From the NCBI RefSeq assembly GCF_030269925.1, contig NC_085107.1, forward strand, positions 7,068,001 to 7,132,000: DNA of 64,000 nt, in the 5' to 3' direction. Positions 11,869-23,466 of this stretch are shown in pieces (the stretch's first letter is position 1; the number at the start of each line of letters is the position of its first letter). A program made the position numbers and the translations under genes. Origin of the DNA: Bombyx mori (taxonomy: Eukaryota > Arthropoda > Insecta > Lepidoptera > Bombycidae). The notes below the pieces were generated by a model. It was given only the letters and a program-made list of their open reading frames with translations. It searched no databases and was not told where the DNA came from.

Positions 11869-13853
11869 ATTAAAATGGTTCAACAAAAAACAAACTGTGC
11901 GTTCAACTTCTCAATTTAGAAGCGTGCGCATAGTCGTGGAGTCATTACATATAGGTTCTCGTTAAATATAAATACGAATTTAGCCAACTGTTTCGACAAA
12001 TACGACAAACGAGTACAAATTGTTAAAGAATTTATTTTTGTTTCGTGTAAATAATACAAAATACAACTTACGGATCGAGAATTAGCATTCAACAGCGGGG
12101 ACTACGTCGATGGGTACGAACGAAAACGCTCATTAAGCGCTGACAGCGCGCCTTATCTCCGTATCAACCACCTAACCTTTTCGTGGCGAACGTTATTATA
12201 ACATTTAATATACAATAATAACAAAAAATGATAATAAGGCAGCGGTTTATAATGATTACAATATTAAAAGTATAAATAATTCAATGGGCTATCGGCGGCA
12301 GAAGCACGCGACGTAGGTACTTCCGGAGGCTTTAATTAATGCGTACCTCGTTCTCGTGGCGCTTGACGAACTACGAAAATTATATAATTATCTGAGTGTA
12401 CGGCAGTGGACACGAAACCAGATAAACTTAGAGTCACCGAGGAGATTTTTTTACAATCCTATAAAGAATTAGAAACGCGAACGTCTTCATTGATAACCTC
12501 AAAAGTTAATTTGTAAGCAGATAGTGCTCTAACTTGTTTACTTGAGCAGCTATCAACAAATTGATGTGATTTTGTGACCGATACCGACGGAGATGGTAGA
12601 CAAGGATATTTAATGGTTTCGATGATAATTTTTATCATTTTCAAGGAATTTAATGACATTTCGTGAACTAAAGAACACTTTACACTTTTGTTATCTAAGT
12701 ACCAATCTAAACTTTAATTTTAATCTTTTCATTCTTACCGCACAATGTTTTATTATAATAAATTTCGCCCCAAAATAATTTCATAATTGTAAGTAATTAT
12801 TGCATATGAATTGTTGTTATGTTTGTATCAAGATGTATTTATACATTATTTTATTTTAACCATGACTCCCCTGGGCTCGAACATGGAAATACTCCCATTT
12901 AGTCATATCCAAATTTGTTAAAATTTTTACAACCGTCTCAACTCACATCACAAAATTAGTAGGTATAAGTTAAAGAGCTAGCAGGTTTTAACCTATTGAA
13001 AAACTTAATTTCCTTCGCATACTCCTACAGTGCTTGCTCAGAATAGATAAAATATCTAAAATGTAAACTTATGGTCGCAGTGAGCTTCGTTAGTAACTAT
13101 GGATGTAGTACCTTAATGGCTATTTTTCCAACGATTGTTTTTTCTATCTATGGTAGAGTAGCCGGACTTATGGGTATGAACTCCTGAATAAACGACTTGA
13201 CAACATTATTAACTCTAGATCATAGATAATACACATAAATTAGTTATAGATCAGTAACTCAAGCACTCAACAAAAATGTTTACAGGCCTCGGCCACTAGA
13301 TGGCTTCGCTTCGATTAGCTTCTCATTGCTGCTGTAGATGGCATTAAAATATTAACTATGCTATATTTTATTTTAAAAGAACGATTTTGTAAATTTTCAG
13401 AAATCACAAATTGATTAAATTTTATCAATTTGCCTATAACAAATAAAGACTTGTACGATATATTATTTTTTATTTTCTGTGTTTAGTTATACAATAATTA
13501 AATGCCGTAACTTTAACAACATATAAGTTTAGGGGCATCCGCTACAAGATGTCGACAGTTTCCATACAAAAAAATATTTGTCTTATCGCAGTATCACAGT
13601 TTCAGGGCCCTGCTCTAAATACATAATATAATGACACTTGAAATGAATCAGTAAAAGTGCAAGACAACAGAAAAATAGTTGCAACTATAAAATTATCTTA
13701 TTTTACACATGATAATATTTTTATATTTACATATTTACTAACATAATAAAATAATATTTTGTCGTTGGACTACCGCAAATAATTTGTGTTCATATGATTG
13801 ATTCTTAGTAAACGAGAGAGACAAATGACAGCAAATATATCTGTTTATTATTT
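11869..13853. other. Unannotated DNA with a GC-richer patch
   Basis: Mostly AT-rich unique DNA. The patch 12290-12450 has a higher CpG content and no repeat match in the window; it could be regulatory, but nothing proves this. Confidence 0.45.
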
Positions 13854-14144
13854 CTGTATTTCGTCGTTGTCAAACCAAAATCTGCTATGTGCACTTTTTG
13901 AGATTTTACTTTTTGACCTTTTCGTATAGTTCACAGCTCTATCTACCGTATAAAACTGTTTTGGGTCTATAGCTTTAATATTTATCTATAGCCTTCATAT
14001 AATTCTTAAAAACTTTGATATAGTTCTTAAAAATTCACCTTCATATAAAATTTTATACGAAAATGTTTTTAGTCGTTAATTCAAAATAGAGTTTTTGCAC
14101 ATAGCAGATTTTGGTTTCACAGCGACGATTTGCTAAATACACAG
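13854..14144. mobile_element. MITE-like element with ~45-bp terminal inverted repeats
   Basis: The left end (CTGTATTT..CGTCGTTGTCAAACC and then AAAATCTGCTATGTGCA) is the inverted complement of the right end at 14092-14144, with a small indel after TGTATTT. The centre has further short inverted similarity. There is no coding capacity. Superfamily not determinable, because no clear target-site duplication was found. Confidence 0.75.
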
Positions 14145-14886
14145 TGAAAAACAATTATTATTATATTATTGCAACCGCCGACCACCGACATTTTATCATT
14201 TAGTTAATGTCTCCAAAAACACCCAACTTATTTCAATAATTCTTTGAAAGAGCTTCTGGCATTCCACTTATTAATTCTATCATAATATATTTTCTGAATT
14301 CTTCACATTTTAGTTGTTATTACTTTATAACTGCTCAGCTTAGTTTATTAAAGTTGAAAAGTTTTGTAGCAAATTTTATTTATTAAAAAACGTTGATGAT
14401 TTATTGTCATGACCACGGAAACTGCGATGGCTTTAGGTGGAATGGTCCCTTGTTTTACAACTGATCAAATTATAATATTATTTTTAATTATTAATTTTTA
14501 ATGGTCTATGTTGCATTAGGTGTTAAATTATTGTTACTTGCATTTCCTATTTTTTCTGCCCAGTCCAAAGGTTTCAAACAAAGTAACGTGAATATCCCGC
14601 ATTTTAACGTCATGCGGGACTGAGTCATGGGAATGCGTTTAGTGAAATGTGTGGTCATTTTTTTAATAGCAACAAAGCACGTACTGGTTCCAAGTTACTT
14701 TATCCTACAATTGTCCTTTTTTGACTGCCTTGTTTATTAAAATTAAAGTTCTTTAATCATTAATTTCAGTTTTGTAGTTTTCTTTTGTATTCTATTCTAT
14801 AAATGCAAGTCTTGTACTTTAACTTATTTCGTTTGTATTTCCAACATCTGCTCTGTAGAACAGGATTTGTACACAAGAGCACTTTT
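14145..14886. other. Unannotated AT-rich DNA
   Basis: No gene or repeat recognised. Confidence 0.5.
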
Positions 14887-14959
14887 TATTTTTTTATTTT
14901 TTTTTATTGCTTACATGGATGGACGAGCTCACAGCCCACCTGATGTTAAGTGGTTACTT
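14887..14959 (-). mobile_element. Bm1 3'-end fragment
   Basis: A poly-T (the reverse of the A tail) is followed by ATTGCTTACATGGATGGACG, AGCTCACAGCCCACC and TGATGTTAAGTGGTTAC, after which homology stops abruptly. This is an extreme 5' truncation. Confidence 0.85.
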
Positions 14960-15387
14960 AGGCAAATTTTCAAGGTATTTTTTTTTTAAAAGGAATTTGT
15001 TTTTAATACACCCTAGTAACTAATTTTAGCAACATAGGTGGTATTTATTTAACGACTTTAGAATTTTCTTTTGCTTAAGCATTTCAAATTTATTTTGTAT
15101 TTTGATAGCCTCCAGTTCCTTTGCATTTTTGTGTGATTTATCAGCTACTTCAACCATTTATTCAATAGTCCATGTTTATATCGTTGGGCACAATTCCCTG
15201 ACTACTGAAACAAAATTGACTGTATCTACCTCTTCTTTATTTTGGTAAATGAATTAATTTCACAACTTAGGATAATCAAGCTTTTTTTTACCTACTTCAT
15301 CAAGATCTGAGTTTACACTTTTAACAAATCTCTGAACAGCACAATGGAATACATTTTTTGCATTTATTGTTGAAAGAGCTTACGTTT
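14960..15387. other. Unannotated AT-rich DNA
   Basis: Nothing recognised. Confidence 0.5.
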
Positions 15388-15505
15388 CACCTGGTATTTA
15401 GGGATTACAGGAATCCGTGTTACACAGTATCAAGACTATCCCACTCTTAAAATCGGAACAGATTAGTGCTTCGTGATAGAAAAGGCAACAGAGAAGACGC
15501 AAGCC
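15388..15505 (-). mobile_element. Degenerate Bm1 relic
   Basis: Reverse Bm1 order is kept in decayed form: CACCTGGTATTTAGGGATTAC, TATCCCACTCTTAAAATCGG and AGTGCTTCGTGATAGAAAAGG. Confidence 0.6.
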
Positions 15506-15827
15506 AGCGCCGCACCTTAGGTTTAAAAATTTCATTAAAAAAAAAGTCTTGAATCTCTCTTGTTTATTTGAAGAAAGGTTCTACATTTATCATATTATTG
15601 TGACTTGTGAACATTTATGTGTGTGTAATAATGTATATGTGTGTGTGTAACAAGCTTATTTGAAAAATATAAGCCATTCGTTTCAAACATTGTTCCGGTG
15701 CTTTGGAACCCCGCTGAGTGTAACAGCGGTGCCTATGCGTGTCTTGAAATTGTCAAGACACCAATTTGTACTTAAACAAGACCAAGTCATGACACAGGTA
15801 TGTTGACAATTCTGCGTATTGTATAAC
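15506..15827. other. Unannotated DNA with TG-rich patch
   Basis: An imperfect GT-rich run at 15618-15650 is the only notable item. Confidence 0.5.
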
Positions 15828-16077
15828 TTTTTTTTTTTTTTTATTGCTTAGATGGATAGGCGAGCTCACAGCCCACCTGATGTTAAGTGGTTACTGGAGC
15901 CCATGGACATCTACAACGTAAATGTGCCACCCACCTCGAGATATAAGTTCTAGGGTCTCAGTATAGTTACAACGGCTACCCCACCCTTCGAACCGAAATG
16001 CATTACTGCTTCACGGTAGAAATAGGCGGGGTGGTGGTACCTACCCATGTGGACTCCCAAGAGGTCCTACCACCAGT
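15828..16077 (-). mobile_element. Bm1 SINE, 5'-truncated
   Basis: Poly-T at the left, then the complete Bm1 body down to the CCTACCACCAGT junction, where the usual truncation point lies; the tRNA head is missing. It is well preserved, suggesting a fairly young copy. Confidence 0.9.
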
Positions 16078-16443
16078 GAATATATATTTGTGAAGCTTTG
16101 TTGTCATTAATTTGAATCGCATTTCGTGTGAAGTAGTAACAAGAGCGATTTTGTAAGCTCGCATGGTTTAATATTAACGCTGACCCATATATTCATTCAA
16201 TGGAGCCAACAGCTACTGAGCTGGTACCATGATTCTGCTTATATCTGCCACAATTAACTTAGGACTGAATGAGTGGCATAGCCACCTACTGTCTCAAGAT
16301 GTGCAGTATCTTCGATAAGGTATCATTTGTTAAGCATCAATTAGACCATTTGCCGATTAAATGTTTACCAAAAAATCAGATGAAATATTACGATTTTCAC
16401 TAAAAAATAATAAAACTTTTACTAGTACGTCTTTGTTAGTACA
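16078..16443. other. Unannotated DNA
   Basis: Nothing recognised. Confidence 0.5.
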
Positions 16444-16857
16444 TCTATATATTAATACGTGAAGCAAAAACTTTGTATCCCTTTTTACGAAAATTGCGAG
16501 GACGGAGCAGTATGAAATTTTCCACACTTATAGAGAATATAAAGAAGAAGTGCACAATGCTAATATTTTTTTAAAATAATGCATAAATTAAATTAATAAA
16601 GAAAACATTACACACACTACATACCATGTATTTGACGCACACACGCATGCATACTATTTATTGTCAAACTTTTGTTCTTGACGTCTGTGGTCAAACTGAA
16701 CATAGATTAAATATTGTTTGTCTTTATTAATATTTTTTTTATAGTGTAGCCTTGGCGAAATTTGTGATTATAGAAGTATAAAATACAATCATAATAGTGT
16801 ACAAACTTACAATTCCAATTAATTATAGTCGAATTTCGACTACTGCGGATCCTCTAG
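16444..16857 (+). mobile_element. Non-autonomous Helitron (Lep1-like), copy B
   Basis: TC start after A (16443), CTAG end before T (16858), and the conserved TAGTCGAATTTCGACTA hairpin upstream of the end. It forms a convergent pair with copy C, 588 bp to the right. Confidence 0.9.
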
Positions 16858-17445
16858 TTTTTAATAAATAAATATCTTTAAAGGACGTCTTATATTTAAG
16901 ATTAAAAATTAAAAAAAAACCTTTACAAAAATTTTAGTTAAATAAATACGCGCACGTATAAATAAGCTCCGCCAGAAATATTGGTCGGAGTCAAATTTAC
17001 AATAATTAATCATTCCTTGTTTGTTTATCACTAATAGCAGATAAGGGCGTTGTACACGTAATTATAAATGTGGGCGATGGTGTGAATCGTTTGCCAACGA
17101 AATTCATATTTTTCGTATCGAGTAGATAGTTGAACCGAGATAAGGTCCAATTAAAACAATTCCATCAAAACATTTTGTGTCAGGTCATTCCACCTGCCGG
17201 CTCATTATAATTTATTCATAAGGTGCCGCCGGACTGCGCTCTTTGTATATTTAACGTTCGTATTTGTACGCCAGACGGAAAGTGCGATTTCGGAAAGGCT
17301 CTTTCGACGTATCTAGTAATAATCGATTGATTGATTGATATTATAAGTTCGATTTACGTTACATTTAAAAATATAAATTCTGCGATAAACCAAGTGGTCC
17401 TATTAACCAAGATCTTTCTAGTAAAAGTACAGCGCTTTATTAAAA
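16858..17445. other. Spacer between two convergent Helitrons
   Basis: Unique DNA with a GC-richer patch at 17215-17310. No gene seen. Confidence 0.5.
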
Positions 17446-17867
17446 CTAGAGGTCCCGCAGTAGTCGAAATTCGACTATAATCAATTGGAATTGTAAGTTT
17501 GTACACTATTAAGATTGTATTTTATACTTCTATAATCACAAATTTCGCTAAGACTACACTAGGTATAAAAAATCTTAACAAAGACAGACAATATTTAATC
17601 TATTCTCAATTTGACAACAGACGTCAAGAACAAAAGTTTGACAATATAATAGTATTCATGCGTGTGTGCGTCAAATACATGGTATGTAGTGTGTGTAATG
17701 TTTTCTATATTGATTTAATGTATCTTTTATGCATTATTTAAAAAAAATTAGCATTGTGCACTTCTTCTCTATATTCTCTATAAGTGTGGAAAATTTCATA
17801 CTCCTCCGTCCGCGCAATTTTCGTTAAAACGGATACAAAGTTTTTGCTTCACGTATTAATATATAGA
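17446..17867 (-). mobile_element. Non-autonomous Helitron (Lep1-like), copy C, inverted
   Basis: The reverse complement starts with TC at 17867 (A next outside) and ends with CTAG at 17446 (T next outside on that strand), with the same hairpin. The open frame 17499-17741 read on the + strand is antisense translation of the element. Confidence 0.9.
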
Positions 17868-18740
17868 TGTTAAGTTCATTTAATATTAACAAGTCTACTA
17901 ACGTAAGCAGTAAAATATCGAATGAATCGAAAACCGTCTAGTTAAGTCGAAGAATTTAATAAACATGTAAATTTTCAATAACCGTAATAGTAATTGCAAC
18001 TTGTTATGTTTCATATAATTACTACGTACTTGTCGTTTTATAAAATGTACTTATCTATGTTACATTTCTTCTTTTCTTTAGTGACCAAGAGCTGGTTTTT
18101 CATTACAATTCAATAAATTTTTACAACGGGCTTTATATACATGTTGTGAATGACGGCTTGGCCTTAAATAAAAACACGGCTTTTACTATTCCTCGTAATT
18201 ACTACAGGATAATGAAAGAAAAAAGCAAAAAAAAAATCGACTAAAGTAATAAAATAAAATTATAACCAAATTTAAACACAACTACATAACTACATGCGTA
18301 ATAGAATAAAAATTAAAATGTTATTAGTACATTATTTGTCTAATGAGTACGTTCAGAATTGGTTTTTTATAAAAAATAGGTCATTGACCCCTTCGCAGCT
18401 TGGAATGCTAGTAAAATCTAAACCATTGAATATGTTTAAATTTTTGTTTTCGGCTTTGAAAAATTACACCGTATATTTGGTATGAATTAAACCTATTTTA
18501 GTGTGTACTTTTAGTAGACTTGCCCAATCAGCTATTTAGCTAGATAAGGATCGAAACTAAAACTTGCATTAAACTCATTTTTATGGCGTATGTGAGGAGA
18601 GGGGTCTACAGCTTCTTCCCACGCATCGATGTCGCTCATTTGGACTTATGAGCTCAAATCTCAATCGATAAAAACCTCAGAAACGAATTCAAGACGACGA
18701 CACATTTGAGACACGAACGTTTGTACGAAACATGACCTAT
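17868..18740. other. Unannotated AT-rich DNA
   Basis: A 63-codon frame at 18294-18485 shows no domain. Nothing supported. Confidence 0.45.
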
Positions 18741-18910
18741 GTGCTTAATCCGAGTTTTTTCACGTTCTCGCTAGCGTAAAAGTTAACTCAAATTTGTATG
18801 CAGTTGGAGCAGCGCCCCTAGCGGCAAACGTAGGCAAACGTTTCAACTCCATACATATTTGAGTTAACTTTAACGCTATCGAGAACGTTAAAAAACTCGC
18901 ACTAAGCACA
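18741..18910. mobile_element. Foldback/MITE-like palindrome, 170 bp
   Basis: Two ~68-bp arms are inverted complements with few mismatches (left from TGTGCTTAATCCGAG, right ending CTCGCACTAAGCACA). They enclose a ~33-bp loop containing GCGCCCCTAGCGGCAAACG. The whole element would fold into one long hairpin. It has no coding capacity; transposase family unknown. Confidence 0.85.
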
Positions 18911-19218
18911 CCGTTAAGTGGTCATCGAATATTATACAGTGTGAATCCCGAATCCGTAAACATCACAATCCATCTCGGGACACAAAGTCGAAACTCATAA
19001 CACTCTTTTTTTTTATAACTTCATCGTAAATTTCATTTGTTTACACGTACCTGCCATTATTATTATCGTTTAAACACCAATAAGCAGAGATGAAACAGAT
19101 AAGTACCAATTTCTCTTCTGTTTGTGGACAGGTTTTTTTTTTTTGCATTATAATTATTAAATATTTTTAGCGTACTCGGTGACAATATTTACCTTTACAT
19201 GGTTTTAAAAAAAAAAAC

Positions 19219-19457
19219 ATATCGACGCTTGAAAGGCAAACGTGACTAAGCGACAATTCGTGAACTTTACAGTAGACTAGTTTAAAGTTTATATACCTGA
19301 AAAAAATCTACTTTAACGAATCTAGCTATAGGATTGAAATTATTTTAATAGACCTAGAAATATATATTTTTTGCGCATCGAATATGGTTATTGCCTATCG
19401 TTTATGTACAAAGCAGTGATTGTCGCTTAATCACGTTAGCCTTTCAAGCGTCGATAT
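19219..19457. mobile_element. MITE with ~37-bp TIRs, copy 1
   Basis: The ends ATATCGACGCTTGAAAGGC and AACGTGACTAAGCGACA are mirrored at 19420-19457. The interior matches the reverse complement of 26048-26289, including CTAGCTATAGGATTGAAAT and CAATAACCATATTC. TA next to TCGACG at both ends fits a TA target duplication, suggesting the Tc1/mariner-type superfamily. Confidence 0.85.
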
Positions 19458-19590
19458 ACAATTATTAAACACCGAGACAAAAAGCAAACAATCATCTTCG
19501 TTACACGAATGTTTGCCCGATGTGGGAATCGAACCCAGAACCCTCCACTCAGCAATCAGAAGCGCTTAATACTGTGCGCAAGTCATAAAT
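19458..19590 (-). mobile_element. tRNA-derived SINE fragment, family 3
   Basis: On the - strand, GTGGAGGGTTCTGGGTTCGA followed by TTCCCACATCGGGCAAACA is a Pol III B-box context followed by a body rich in TTTG. It abuts the MITE end exactly. This is a different head from Bm1 and from SINE family 2. Confidence 0.65.
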
Positions 19591-19617
19591 GTTTTTTATA
19601 AAAAAAATGGGTGCTTG

Positions 19618-19993
19618 TACTTATGTACGCGCGTAAGAAGTTATACTTTATTTTTATTAAATTTATTTCTTTTTGAAGTTATACTTCTTTAGGAAAAATT
19701 GATGAGAGTGAAATTTTACGATGCGCGCGCAACGTGACACAAAATTAACAGAATGAAGTTGCCCACTAAATCGCTCATTACAATACGACCGACGTACTTG
19801 GCGAATCTGAATATAGCCGCAGGTGAACTTTCCGAACCGCACCGAGAATTACCGGATTTATACGATGTCAAGAAAAGGGATGTCCAATATGCGTGTTTGA
19901 GGATGTTGTTTAATCGATTTTTTTTAATTGATTAAAATTTAAATAAAAAAATTAATAAAAATAAAGTATAACTTCTTATGCGCGTACATAAGT
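19618..19993. mobile_element. Element with ~38-bp inverted ends
   Basis: ACTTATGTACGCGCGTAAGA with AGTTATACTTTATTTTTATT (19618-19657) recurs inverted at 19955-19993 with one or two changes. The interior has a 60-codon frame (19753-19935) without a known domain. Part of its right side (19870-19947) is repeated in inverted orientation at 20331-20411, across the LINE fragment. Confidence 0.7.
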
Positions 19994-20330
19994 ACTACTA
20001 CTACTACTGAGCTGGCGCTATGACCCCGAAGTGGGTCTTGGCCTCCGACAATAAACTTTGCCATTCATCCCGGTGCTGCGCAACACCTTGCCAGTCCGAC
20101 ACTTGGAGCTCCCGTAAATTTCCTTCCACAGCGTCAGACCAGCGGTACTTGGGCCTCTCTACGGGGCGGCATCCCTCCGGTACTCCCGTGTACACCCGTT
20201 TCACAGCCCGATCCTGCTCCATACGTACTACATATCCGAGCCATCCGAGCCTCGGTGCCTTCATTTCCCCCAGAATATTTGACTCACCAAAAAGCCTCTC
20301 AATATCCTTATTTTTCCGGACGCACCCTTT
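19994..20330 (-). pseudogene. RTE-like LINE C-terminus with (TAG)n tail
   Basis: The - strand frame is open from about 20325 to the stop at 20004-20006. It reads RPEKNKDIERLFGESNILGE and then KAPRLGWLGYVVRMEQDR, GCRPVERPKYRWSDAVEGNL and WQGVAQHRDEWQSLLSEAKT. This is the conserved C-terminal block of RTE/BovB-type retrotransposons. The stop is followed at once by TAG repeats, a microsatellite-type 3' end seen in that clade. The reverse-transcriptase and endonuclease domains are missing through 5' truncation, so the fragment is not functional even though its frame is intact. Confidence 0.8.
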
Positions 20331-20411
20331 TTTAATTTAAATTTTAATCAATTTATAAAAAAATCGGTTAAACAACATCCTCAAACACGCATATTGGACA
20401 TACCTTTTCTT
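20331..20411 (-). repeat. Inverted partial copy of the 19870-19947 segment
   Basis: TTTAATTTAAATTTTAATCA...CAACATCCTCAAACACGC...TTGGACATACC is the reverse complement of the right part of the preceding inverted-end element. The LINE fragment is therefore bracketed by inverted copies. Confidence 0.8.
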
Positions 20412-20412
20412 G

Positions 20413-20818
20413 CCTGATAGCCTTGAGAGGCTATTCCAGCGAAACTTTAACTAGTAGGTGAGATCACGGGGCTCAAACCTGAGGACGTTGCTAACACGAA
20501 CCCTAGCAAGAGCCGTGCTTCGCAGCATCTACCACCGGATCGGAAACGCGACCCACTAAGCAGATCCGGCGAGAAACTGGGTTGTGTCTGAGGGTTAATT
20601 TACTTGTCGAGCCCTTCGTCGCAAGCGACGGGTTCGACGAGAACAGTGACCGGTGCTTGAGGTACCTAAAAGCACCGTTAGTGAATCGGGAGGATCCGAA
20701 ATGATGTGTTTGGGGCGACGTCGACTGCTTTCCATTCTTTCCGCAGGATCTGGAATGTAGCTACCGGCGGCCACGATGAGAGGGTTCTCGTGTCGTGCCG
20801 CTTTATCGAAGTGGACTA
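20413..20818 (+). mobile_element. LINE-like 3' repeat (BMC1-like), copy
   Basis: Starts CCTGATAGCCTTGAGAGGC and continues through AGCAAGAGCCGTGCTTCGCA, CCGGATCGGAAACGCGACCC, AGATCCGGCGAGAAACT and CCTAAAAGCACCGTTAGTG. The same order of blocks occurs at 35594, 43205, 50168 and 53595. It has no ORF, so it is probably the 3' untranslated part of a LINE. Confidence 0.7.
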
Positions 20819-20886
20819 GCTTCACGGTAGAAATAGGCGGGGTGCTGGTACTTTCCCGTGAGGACTCATAAGAGGTCCTGCCAGCA
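20819..20886 (-). mobile_element. Bm1 internal fragment
   Basis: TTCACGGTAGAAATAGGCGG to GAGGTCCTGCCAGCAG matches the 5' side of the Bm1 body. The 3' half and tail are absent, so it was cut by the adjoining repeat rather than by normal 5' truncation. Confidence 0.75.
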
Positions 20887-21225
20887 GTGGAATATAAAAT
20901 GAATATAAATTTAATGATCAGGTGCTAGTAATATTGGCCGAATTTAGATAATTGGGCGATTACTAGAATTGTTTTAAAAAAAAACAGGTTAGGTATTGTG
21001 TAAATATAGGTATAAAGTCGAAATGAACATACAAATTCATAGGAATGGTGAATGTTGTTACTCTGTAAGAGTTGAAGCAAGAATGTGGTTTTTTCTAACA
21101 AGTATGAACTGTTCAACGATTTCAGTAAGTTGTAATCCGGTGAATGCTACAAAGTTATTCCAATTGAAAAAAAAAACTCCGATTCGATTCACAATAACAT
21201 ATTGTAACTGTTTTGTTACGATACT
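20887..21225. other. Unannotated DNA
   Basis: The open frames on both strands run into the neighbouring SINE and have no domain. Confidence 0.45.
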
Positions 21226-21481
21226 ATCTGGTGTAGTGGTAAGTGACATGGTCACTACATAAGGGGGTCGCGGGTTCGAATCCGGCCAAGGGAAGATATT
21301 TGTATGATAAATATAAATGTCTTTTCCAGGGTTATGGATGTATATTAAATATATGTATGTGTATAATAAAAATCTTACATTTGTTTCCGTTATCTGGTAC
21401 CTGTAACACAAGTTCTTTACGAACTTATCACGGGACCAGTTAACGTGGCGTGATTGTTAGTAAATATTTATTTATTTATAA
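21226..21481 (+). mobile_element. tRNA-derived SINE, family 2, copy 2
   Basis: ATCTGGTGTAGTGGTAAGTG, GCGGGTTCGAATCCGGC and the full body through GTGGCGTGATTGTTAGTAAA match copy 1 (11603) nearly throughout. The tail is TTTATTTATTTATA. Confidence 0.88.
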
Positions 21482-22189
21482 CAATACGAAGCTGTATATT
21501 ATTGCTAGTACGTTGCGGCATCACAACAAATGTTTTCTACACTCATTACAGTAAAGCACGCAATCCGAAAGCATTTATTTAACTATAAAAACCACAACGG
21601 CCAACATGACATTGAAAAACAAATGGTGCAATTACGCATTGTACTAATGCGAAAGTCGAATCATGAAACGTATCGCTATACAATGATTTACTAAACGACC
21701 AATAAAATTTTATTTTTCTTTGCACTATGTAGCGTTAAGTACAAGTAAACACGGAAGTTGTTCTACGAGGTTTTTAAAAAAAAATATTAAAATAATTAAT
21801 ATCCCGAATTCTTATTTAAGCAACAATTCTTTAGTACAAACATTCAAAGTTAAATACGATTTCATGGCCAGCCTGATGATGTATAAGCGACAAAACAATG
21901 TTAAAGAGAGAAAGTATAGAAGTTCCGATTAAACTTTTATCGCGAACGCCAATAGCAAATTGCGGTTTATTGCTTTTTTAATTATTATTTAATACTTTCA
22001 GGTTTAAGCGCCTAATAATTTTAGTTTACTTATTTTATTTACTGTGAAGCACACAAGTATGGGTATGTGAACGAAGTCTGTGAACGTGGCTTCTCAGATT
22101 TTTCCAAAATGTCCGCTGATGTGACAATTAAATTAATCAAAATATATCGATGCATTTCTGCCAGCGCTGTGGTAATTTTTCAATATCAT
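21482..22189. other. Unannotated AT-rich DNA
   Basis: A 70-codon frame (21720-21932) has no recognised domain. Confidence 0.45.
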
Positions 22190-23035
22190 TTTTGAAGAAC
22201 TAAAGTGTAATTGCCAACAAACTCTTCAAAGGCATATTGCCTCTGCCTCTTGATTGGGGGTATTGAATCTTTTCCCTATCAAGAAGTTACCGAAACAATA
22301 GACAAAAAGTCTGTCACCGCAATCCCTGGTAAGGACGTTGGACAACGCAAAACTTCCAGAACTGCCGTTATACAATAAAATTACAACGTCGATCTCACTT
22401 AATTTCGGTTATAGTGGGTGACGATATTCAAGTTGTAATATCTATGGGTAAAGCACTGGTAAACCATTTAGTAGCTCTTGTAGCTTAGAGACCGTCTGTT
22501 AAGATGTATGGGCGTTGTCGTATAGGAGCAGAGGTTGCGAGCGATTAACCAAGACTGCCCGGAGATTCGCTAGCTTCTCAATCATTTGTATCCAGTTTCT
22601 CGCAGTGCAGATCCGCAGTAATTATGGTGCCAGTTGGTAAGAAGCTGTGATGAATTATACTGGAACTAGATCCCCAAATAGTAACCTTGATTTTTTAAGG
22701 ATATTCATTGTAAGTGACAATGCGGTAAAATATCCCTTAGTTTCTGTATCTGTTAAGCAACGCAAGCGGTGTTTGTCGCGCTGGCGATCATTATCTTCGT
22801 GTGGCTCCCACCTATCAAGTTTTTTTACAGTGCCAATTTGATGGAAATGGACCAATATTATTTTGTCGCAAGCATTGAAGCTGCTACTAGCTCAACGTTA
22901 GTTTGATATCGTCATCATCCACTTTCGCCTTTAATCTGTCTTTGTTTGCTCTAGTTTTCGGGTGACCACGTTTTAAGCATTTGGATCAGAATTTCCATGT
23001 AGGAAGCGTTCAAACCAATACCGAGGCATGCATAC

Positions 23036-23289
23036 TTTTTTTATATTTTTTTTATTGCTTTGATGGGTGGACGAGCTCACAGCCCACCTGGTATTAAATG
23101 GTTACTGGAGCCCATAGAAATCTACGACGTAAATGTGCCACCACCTTGAGATATAAGTTCTAAGTTCTCAGTAGAGTTACGAGGGCTGCGCCCCACATTT
23201 CAACCCGAAACGCATTACTGCTTCACGGTAGAAATAGGCAGGGTGGTGGTACCTACCCGTGTGGACTCACAAGAGGTCCTACCACCAGC
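23036..23289 (-). mobile_element. Bm1 inserted in mariner relic 1
   Basis: A 5'-truncated Bm1 with poly-T left and CCTACCACCAGC right. It splits the mariner N-terminal coding region between the ...STIN and YWFERF segments, and is therefore younger than the transposon. Confidence 0.9.
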
Positions 23290-23466
23290 ATTTGTTTATA
23301 GTGCTCACTTCGTACACGTTATTAATGCTGTGAGAAGTTTATGCGGCATTGTTGCTGCGACGAAACTCTTCTTCTATAATTACTTGTATTTTTATTGTAT
23401 TTGTATTGATGAGAAATATACAATTGTAGTGAAAGGAGAAAACGCTTATCAATAAACAAAAAAAAA

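Noticed and set aside
20020..20340. 106-codon + strand frame
   Set aside because: Antisense to the LINE C-terminus, whose - strand reading has clear family motifs.
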